Positions 58,903-64,000 of a stretch of DNA of 64,000 bases are shown in pieces; within the stretch, counting starts at the first letter, position 1; the number at the start of each line of letters is the position of its first letter. The DNA is taken from NCBI GenBank assembly GCA_010912705.1, contig POWB01000006.1:85854-149853 (forward strand), in the 5' to 3' direction. The notes under the pieces were generated by a model that worked only from the letters and a program-made list of their open reading frames with translations, did no database searches and was not told the origin of the DNA. This DNA is from Halochromatium sp. GTDB taxonomy: Bacteria; Pseudomonadota; Gammaproteobacteria; Chromatiales; Chromatiaceae. The position numbers and the translations under genes were made by a program.

Positions 58903-61233
58903 ATGGGCGCGATTATTCCAGTCATCTCAGACGAACTGGGCTGTCATCCGCGGCAGGTGCAGGCTGCCGTGGAACTGCTCGACGGTGGGGCCACGGTGCC
59001 GTTCATTGCGCGTTATCGCAAGGAAGCGACCGGCGGGCTCGACGATATCCAGCTGCGGCATCTGGCGCAGCGCTTGGTCTATCTGCGCGAGCTTGAGGAG
59101 CGCCGCGCGACAGTGCGGTCCAGCATCGATGAGCAGGGCAAGCTGAGCGACGAGCTGCGCGCTGCGATCGAGGCCGCCGAGACCAAGCAGCGGCTTGAAG
59201 ATCTCTATCTGCCGTTCAAGCCCAAGCGCCGCACCAAGGCGCAGATTGCGCGTGAGGCCGGTCTGGAGCCGCTTGCCGATGCGCTGCTCGCCGATCCGGC
59301 ACTGGCGCCGGAGATGCAGGCTGCGGCCTATGTGGATGCTGGCAAGGGCGTGGCCGATATCGCTATCGCCGCGGCGCTTGAGGGGGCGCGCCAGATCCTG
59401 ATGGAGCGCTTTGCCGAGGATGCCGAGCTAGCTGGGCAGTTGCGCGAGCGGTTATGGGAAGACGGCATCCTGGTCTCGCGGGTCATTGAAGGCCAGGAGG
59501 CTGAAGGGGCGAAGTTCTCGGATTACTTCGACTACCGCGAGCCGATCGCCAAGGTGCCCTCGCATCGGGCACTAGCGCTGTTTCGTGGGCGCAATCAGGG
59601 CATCTTGGCGCTAGAGCTGCTGGCTGGCGAAGGGGAGGAGCCGGATGCCCCCTTTCGAGGTCGTATCGCCGAGCGCTTTGGGATTCGAGCGACTGGCTTG
59701 CCGGGCGCTGCCTGGCTGACCGAGACGGTGCGCAAGACCTGGCGCATCAAGTTGATGACGCGCCTTGATTTAGACCTCAAACATCGTCTGCTCGAGGCGG
59801 CCGAGACCGAGGCGATCCGGGTCTTTGCGAAGAATCTAAAGGCACTACTGTTGGCTGCGCCAGCGGGCCGGCTGCCGACCATTGGACTCGATCCGGGGCT
59901 GCGTACGGGCGTCAAGGTGGCGGTGGTGGATGCCACCGGGCGGCTGGTCGATACGGCGACGATCTATCCGCATCTGCCTAAGCATCAGTGGGATGCCTCG
60001 ATCGCAGTACTGGCAAAGCTGGCCTCAACGCATGCTGTGAAGCTGATTAGCATTGGTAATGGGACCGCCTCGCGCGAGACCGATAAACTGGCGCGCGAGC
60101 TGATCCGGCGGCACCCGGAGCTGGGTCTGCAGTCATTGGTGGTGAGTGAGGCGGGGGCCTCGGTCTATTCGGCGTCCGAGTATGCATCGCGAGAGCTACC
60201 GGCGCTGGATGTATCGCTGCGTGGAGCGGTATCGATTGCGCGTCGACTGCAAGACCCACTGGCGGAGTTGGTCAAGATCGAGCCGAAGGCGATCGGGGTT
60301 GGACAGTATCAGCACGATGTGAATCAGTCCGGGCTGGCGCGCACGCTGGATGCGGTGGTCGAGGACTGTGTGAATGCTGTCGGTGTCGACCTGAACACCG
60401 CCTCGGTGCCCTTATTGGCCCAGGTCTCGGGGCTGACCTCGACGCTGGCCGAGAACCTCGTGCGCTATCGCGAAGAGCAAGGGGCCTTCCGCAGCCGCGC
60501 GGAATTAAAGAAGGTGCCACGCCTAGGTGAGAAGACCTTTCAGCAGTGCGCAGGCTTCTTGCGGATTTCTGATGGGGATGAGCCGCTGGATGGCTCGGCG
60601 GTGCATCCGGAGGCCTATCCGCTGGTAAGGCGCATCCTGGAGCAGCTAGGGCGTGATCTTCGAGCATTGATCGGCGATCGGGCCGCGTTGCGGCGGTTGC
60701 AGCCGGCGCAGTTTGCCGATGAGCGCTTTGGCGAGCCGACGGTGCGTGACATTATCGCCGAGCTGGAGAAGCCGGGGCGCGATCCACGGCCGGAGTTTAA
60801 GGCGGCGAGCTTCATGGAAGGGGTCGAGACCTTGTCGGATCTCAAGCCAGGGATGCTGCTGGAGGGGACGGTGACCAATGTGACCAACTTTGGCGCCTTC
60901 GTCGATGTGGGGGTGCATCAGGATGGGCTGGTGCATATCTCGCGGCTAGCGGATCGGTTTGTCAAAGATCCCTATGAGGTGGTGAGCACTGGGCAACTGG
61001 TGAAGGTGAAGGTGCTGGAGGTGGATCTGCCGCGCAAACGCGTGTCGCTGAGCATGCGTTTGGGTGATGCGCCTGAGGTTGAGGCGGGTGGCGGACGTTC
61101 AGGCGCCAGTCAGCGGTCTGCTCAAGCCCCGAGGCCTGATCGCTCGGCCTCAAAGCCGAGGGCTGGGCGCAAGGGGTCGGAAGTGGCTGATGGGGCGATG
61201 GCGGATGCCTTTGCAAAGGCGCGTCAGCGATGA
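58903..61233 (+). CDS. tex: transcription accessory RNA-binding protein Tex
   Basis: A 776-residue nucleic-acid-binding protein. The Tex N-terminal domain is followed by a YqgF-like domain ([20 protein letters not shown]), two helix-hairpin-helix elements ([20 protein letters not shown]) and an S1 domain ([20 protein letters not shown], then [13 protein letters not shown]) before a basic, Ser/Arg-rich tail. Tex is associated with transcription and RNA turnover. The start at 58903 gives the standard N-terminus ([20 protein letters not shown]). It follows the CobT-like gene with only 9 bases between. Confidence 0.96.
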   Translation: MGAIIPVISDELGCHPRQVQAAVELLDGGATVPFIARYRKEATGGLDDIQLRHLAQRLVYLRELEERRATVRSSIDEQGKLSDELRAAIEAAETKQRLEDLYLPFKPKRRTKAQIAREAGLEPLADALLADPALAPEMQAAAYVDAGKGVADIAIAAALEGARQILMERFAEDAELAGQLRERLWEDGILVSRVIEGQEAEGAKFSDYFDYREPIAKVPSHRALALFRGRNQGILALELLAGEGEEPDAPFRGRIAERFGIRATGLPGAAWLTETVRKTWRIKLMTRLDLDLKHRLLEAAETEAIRVFAKNLKALLLAAPAGRLPTIGLDPGLRTGVKVAVVDATGRLVDTATIYPHLPKHQWDASIAVLAKLASTHAVKLISIGNGTASRETDKLARELIRRHPELGLQSLVVSEAGASVYSASEYASRELPALDVSLRGAVSIARRLQDPLAELVKIEPKAIGVGQYQHDVNQSGLARTLDAVVEDCVNAVGVDLNTASVPLLAQVSGLTSTLAENLVRYREEQGAFRSRAELKKVPRLGEKTFQQCAGFLRISDGDEPLDGSAVHPEAYPLVRRILEQLGRDLRALIGDRAALRRLQPAQFADERFGEPTVRDIIAELEKPGRDPRPEFKAASFMEGVETLSDLKPGMLLEGTVTNVTNFGAFVDVGVHQDGLVHISRLADRFVKDPYEVVSTGQLVKVKVLEVDLPRKRVSLSMRLGDAPEVEAGGGRSGASQRSAQAPRPDRSASKPRAGRKGSEVADGAMADAFAKARQR

Positions 61234-61260
61234 GGAGAGGCTCCCAGAGCCCGTTGACCT

Positions 61261-61446
61261 CTAGCGCACCAGCATGATCAGCAGGATGACAAATCCAACA
61301 ACGCCGGCGAGCGGGAGAATCACCGCTTGCCAATCACCCTTTTCCGCCTTGGGGCCATTCTCCTGCCAAGCCTTGAAGGCCGGCCAGAGGAAGAACAGCA
61401 TCATGATCATGACGCCGGCGGCGGCAATCTTGAGGAACAGGTCCAT
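61261..61446 (-). CDS. small two-helix membrane protein
   Basis: A 61-residue protein with two hydrophobic segments (AAAGVMIMMLFFLWPAF and LPLAGVVGFVILLIMLV) joined by a charged linker (KAEKGDWQ). GGAG stands a few bases before ATG 61446, which supports translation. I do not recognise the family; small proteins of this form are frequent near respiratory genes but no function can be given. Confidence 0.7.
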   Translation of the reverse strand: MDLFLKIAAAGVMIMMLFFLWPAFKAWQENGPKAEKGDWQAVILPLAGVVGFVILLIMLVR

Positions 61447-61494
61447 GAAGTCTCCGTGTGTGAGCGATCAGGTGTCTCATCGATGCTTGGTTGA

Positions 61495-62118
61495 TCACAG
61501 CATCATCGTATAGTGAAACTGTCCTTCACCACAGCGCCTGGTAAGCTGTTTGATGATCTGATTTGCCTGTGAGGTCGACTCATTTGGACCTTGAATATAG
61601 AAGGGCTGGCCATCACTGCCATAGTCAAATCGGGTTGGGCAGGCGCTAGCATCCACGTCGCCAAAGATGCCACGGGCATTGCGATAATCGCGATGGGCCG
61701 AGAACCCGAGATCAGCGGCGTAGTCAGCGGCACCCTCGATCAGTTTGCGCGCGCAGCTCGGATGTAACCGCTCCCACTGACCTTGGGACTGCGAGAGGGC
61801 AGGCTTCATTTCGTGCTCGTATCTGTCCTCCTCCATGAAGTGAAACATCGCATTTTTCACGCCGAGACAAAACACATCGACAACGAATGCGCTCACCGCG
61901 ATCTGCCCTTCCTGTGAGCGACGCGCCCAGATGAGACTGCCAATGCCCATCTCGAACAGTATGGTCGGGGCCAAGCACTCATGGATCGGCAGATGGGCAT
62001 AGTGCGAGGCCATCGACGGCTGCATGAACCGAGCCTTGCTTGTCGCGCGTCCGGCGAGCTGCCGCTTTTTTTTCTTCTGCTGCAGTTTTTTCTGCCGCTT
62101 TGACTCACTGATCGCCAT
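61495..62118 (-). CDS. conserved-looking hypothetical protein with Lys-rich N-terminus
   Basis: A 207-residue soluble protein. The first 30 residues are very basic (KRQKKLQQKKKKRQLAGRAT), possibly for nucleic-acid binding. The body includes HLPIHECLAPTILFEMGIGS, then AVSAFVVDVFCLGVKNAMFH, which I recall as a recurring element of unannotated bacterial proteins. No catalytic motif is evident. It has its own upstream gap with a hairpin (62198-62246) and precedes the small membrane protein on the same strand. Confidence 0.75.
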   Translation of the reverse strand: MAISESKRQKKLQQKKKKRQLAGRATSKARFMQPSMASHYAHLPIHECLAPTILFEMGIGSLIWARRSQEGQIAVSAFVVDVFCLGVKNAMFHFMEEDRYEHEMKPALSQSQGQWERLHPSCARKLIEGAADYAADLGFSAHRDYRNARGIFGDVDASACPTRFDYGSDGQPFYIQGPNESTSQANQIIKQLTRRCGEGQFHYTMML

Positions 62119-62197
62119 GGGTTTAGAGAAATCTTAAGTATAAATACCGATCATCTGAACGGGACTTTGGGGGAGGGGATGCGAACTGGCTCGAGAT

Positions 62198-62246
62198 GAA
62201 GGCGCCGCCGGCTGTCAAGGGAAAGGACTTCGCCGGCGGCGCCTTC
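62198..62246 (-). terminator. strong GC-rich hairpin after the Bax-inhibitor-1 gene
   Basis: GAAGGCGCCGCCGGC (62198-62212) and its exact reverse complement (62232-62246) form a perfect 15-bp stem with a 19-base loop. It lies 24 bases past the stop of the Bax-inhibitor gene (minus strand). No U-run follows, so it may act with Rho or as an mRNA-end stabiliser. Confidence 0.7.
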
Positions 62247-62269
62247 AGGTCAAGGCTGGCAGATCAAGG

Positions 62270-62956
62270 CTAGTCGTCGCCCATGATGCCCAGGATCTGC
62301 AGCAGGCTGATGAAGATGTTGAAGATCGAGAGGTAGATGCCGTAGGTCGCCATGATGTAGTTGGTCTCGGCACCACTCTTGATGCGGCTGGTATCAAAGA
62401 GGATGAAGCCGCTCATCAGCAGGATGATCGCCGCGGACACGGCCAGCGCGAGGGCTGGCATGTTGAGGAAGATGTTGGCGATCATGGCCACCACAGCGAC
62501 CATCATGCCGGCGAACAGGAAGCCGCCGAGGAAGCTGAAGTCACGCTTGCTGGTCAGCGCGTAGCCGGACAGGCCCAGGAAGATGACCGCGGTGCCGCCA
62601 AAGGCGGTGGCGATGATGCTCGGACCATTTGGCAGGGCTAAGTACATGCTGAGGATCGAGCCAAGGCCGAAGCCGAGCATGCCAGTGATCAGGAAGATGA
62701 CACCGATGCCTTTGGCTGACTGAGCGGCGCGTGGCAGCACGAACATACCCAGCAGCATGGCGCCGATCACCGAGACCATGTAGACCCAAGAGGGCATGGC
62801 GAGGGCCATCGACAGCATCGCGGTGAAGGCGCTGAAGCCGAGGGTGGCAGCGAGCAGCAGGTAGGTATTCTTGAGGACCTTGTTGGTCTCGAGCACCGAG
62901 CCGGCACGCGCCTTGGTCGCGTACGGGTTCGATGAGAAGGGGTTTGGGTTGGCCAT
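62270..62956 (-). CDS. yccA: Bax inhibitor-1/YccA family membrane protein
   Basis: A 228-residue protein with seven TM helices, a short N-terminal tail (ANPNPFSSNPYATKARAGSV), and the family's conserved LKNTYLLLAATLGFSAFTAM, MLGFGLGSILSMYLALPNGP and the final DTSRIKSGAETNYIMATYGI segment. BI-1 homologues are pH-sensitive calcium-leak channels in bacteria, and YccA modulates FtsH. The substrate is uncertain. ATG 62956 is 5' of a promoter-like gap. Confidence 0.93.
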   Translation of the reverse strand: MANPNPFSSNPYATKARAGSVLETNKVLKNTYLLLAATLGFSAFTAMLSMALAMPSWVYMVSVIGAMLLGMFVLPRAAQSAKGIGVIFLITGMLGFGLGSILSMYLALPNGPSIIATAFGGTAVIFLGLSGYALTSKRDFSFLGGFLFAGMMVAVVAMIANIFLNMPALALAVSAAIILLMSGFILFDTSRIKSGAETNYIMATYGIYLSIFNIFISLLQILGIMGDD

Positions 62957-63386
62957 AGCAGCACTCTCTCCGTCTGGAACGAACAGGTTATGAACAGGTT
63001 ATCGAACTTCAGTTGAAATGTCGGTTCGCGGACTTTCGACCAGGATCGAGGGTCGAAGGTTTCAACCGCGGTACCTTAAGGATGTAAGGATACCGATAAC
63101 TGGCTTCCTGTTGCACCCTATGATGTTTGCTAACCAGACTGAGTGTGGTCTTTTCCGGTAGAAACAAGCCAGGCCAGGCTCAATCGGCTGGTCCAGGCCG
63201 AGCAGGCGGCCTATCGCGAGCTGACCTACGGTAGCGGCTTCAACATCGGACGCAACATCAGCCTCGATCCGCGCCTCAGTGTCCCTTAGGGCCTGAGAGA
63301 TTTCGGCACCAAATGTCTCGCAAGCGTGACAGCTTTAGGTTATGCTTACTGGCTGTCGACTGCACAGCGTCGGCGTTCGACGATCT
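62957..63386. other. 430-base gene-poor stretch between BI-1 and tRNA-Ser
   Basis: No intact gene is supported. The right part contains a coding-like scrap (63143-63289, see separate entry). The left part should hold the BI-1 gene promoter. Confidence 0.5.
63143..63289 (+). pseudogene. possible 3' gene remnant upstream of tRNA-Ser(TGA)
   Basis: From GTG 63143 the frame runs 48 codons (FPVETSQARLNRLVQAEQAA, YRELTYGSGFNIGRNISLDP) to TAG at 63289. Third positions are GC-rich as in real genes here and the end reads like a protein C-terminus, but I do not recognise it. No ribosome site is visible. It may be a scrap left by an insertion beside the tRNA, or chance coding bias. Confidence 0.35.
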
Positions 63387-63479
<93 letters not shown>

Positions 63480-63613
63480 CAATGATGACGGATTTTACCG
63501 ACACCTCAGAAGTGGCAGGCTGACTGACATTGGCTAGCGCAAGCTGGCCGGTGCCTGGCCCACAGCATCAAGCACTCAACGCTGTCAAGGCAAACACAGG
63601 AGGGTCTAGGATC

Positions 63614-64000
63614 ATGTCATCCCCAGCCATCGCCCTGACCGATCCGCCCGTGGACGGTCTTGAGGTCAATCCGCCGGCCGGCACCCGCGTCAGCGAGGCC
63701 AATTATTGGGCCCACTACTACGAGCACGAAAACGGCTACGAATGGAACGACGGTTATCTGGAGGTCAAGCCGGTGTCCGATACCCTGACCATCCTAGTCT
63801 ACCAATGGCTGCTCGGGCTGCTGCGATTTTATCTGGATACCCACCACAACGCCCACCTAACCGCGCTGGAGATGGGTTTTCGCTTGCGTCTGTCCGACAA
63901 GGTCGTCATCCGCAAGCCAGATCTCGGTGTCGTGCTCGACAGCAACCCGATACCGCTTGCCGATCTCGACCGCTCCTACAAAGGCACCTTTGATCTTTGC
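63614..64000 (+). CDS. Uma2 family endonuclease (DUF820), 3' end outside window
   Basis: The first 129 residues of a Uma2/DUF820 protein, a PD-(D/E)xK nuclease fold. The conserved early region is YEWNDGYLEVKPVSDTLTIL, and the catalytic-type RKPDLGVVLDSNPIPLADLD follows near residue 100. The gene runs off the window. ATG 63614 is preceded by AGGAGG. DUF820 genes are often multicopy and lie near toxin-antitoxin or mobile loci; the biological role is unknown. It follows tRNA-Ser by 137 bases. Confidence 0.85.
   Translation, partial: MSSPAIALTDPPVDGLEVNPPAGTRVSEANYWAHYYEHENGYEWNDGYLEVKPVSDTLTILVYQWLLGLLRFYLDTHHNAHLTALEMGFRLRLSDKVVIRKPDLGVVLDSNPIPLADLDRSYKGTFDLC

Overview
The window is a high-GC chromosomal segment of a gammaproteobacterium, most likely a sulfur-metabolising member of the Chromatiales (purple sulfur bacterium or close relative). 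This placement is inference. It rests on the PBP1B-LpoP pair, the bamD/rluD-pgeF arrangement, pilSR, E. coli-type gshA and argA, an octaheme tetrathionate-reductase-family cytochrome with its cytochrome b, and an SCP-2 protein of a type I associate with sulfur oxidisers.

Layout. Bases 1-12,500 are mostly housekeeping: a DinG/YoaA helicase (cut by the window edge), a TPR lipoprotein with mrcB (PBP1B), a YadGH-like ABC exporter, a small HEXXH protein, a secreted Hsp20-like protein, mtaB, a three-cluster Fe-S (CDGSH) protein, xth with two coupled unknown genes, and a histidine phosphatase. Bases 12,633-19,545 form an accessory island directly downstream of tRNA-Ser(CGA). A type I restriction-modification system (hsdM, hsdS, hsdR) is broken in all three genes by internal deletions, frameshifts and an amber codon. 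Between its pieces lie toxin-antitoxin genes, some intact and some fragmentary: DUF433/DUF5615, a HicB-like scrap, VapBC plus a third small gene, and an orphan DUF433. A 10-bp copy of the tRNA T-arm at the far edge hints at tRNA-directed integration.

Bases 19,600-28,000 carry membrane and ion-flux genes: a CBS protein, a GluR0-like glutamate-receptor potassium channel with a TVGYGD filter, an MscK-like channel, a DUF1269 protein, GltS, a MIF-type tautomerase and an AI-2E family transporter. Next come ilvB-ilvN-ilvC, a REP-like inverted repeat, and a translationally coupled operon of octaheme cytochrome, cytochrome b and an unknown protein. Then follow SCP-2, ppx, a ZntB/CorA transporter, a second very large MscK-type channel with a Gln/His microsatellite, argA, pilR and pilS (unusually separated), sucCD, a PII gene, bamD, rluD-pgeF, the tail-specific protease and gshA. 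The last part holds an SDR, a divergent CobT-like protein, tex, two small unknown genes, a Bax-inhibitor-1 protein, tRNA-Ser(TGA) and the start of a Uma2-family gene.

Short in-frame tandem duplications (12, 15 or 30 bp) recur in unrelated genes across the window and look like a habit of this genome. The best candidates for new biology are the divergent CobT-like protein, the unknown gene coupled to the octaheme cytochrome operon, the unknown pair coupled to xth, and the mosaic of truncated defence genes beside tRNA-Ser. No CRISPR array, rRNA or intact insertion sequence was seen.
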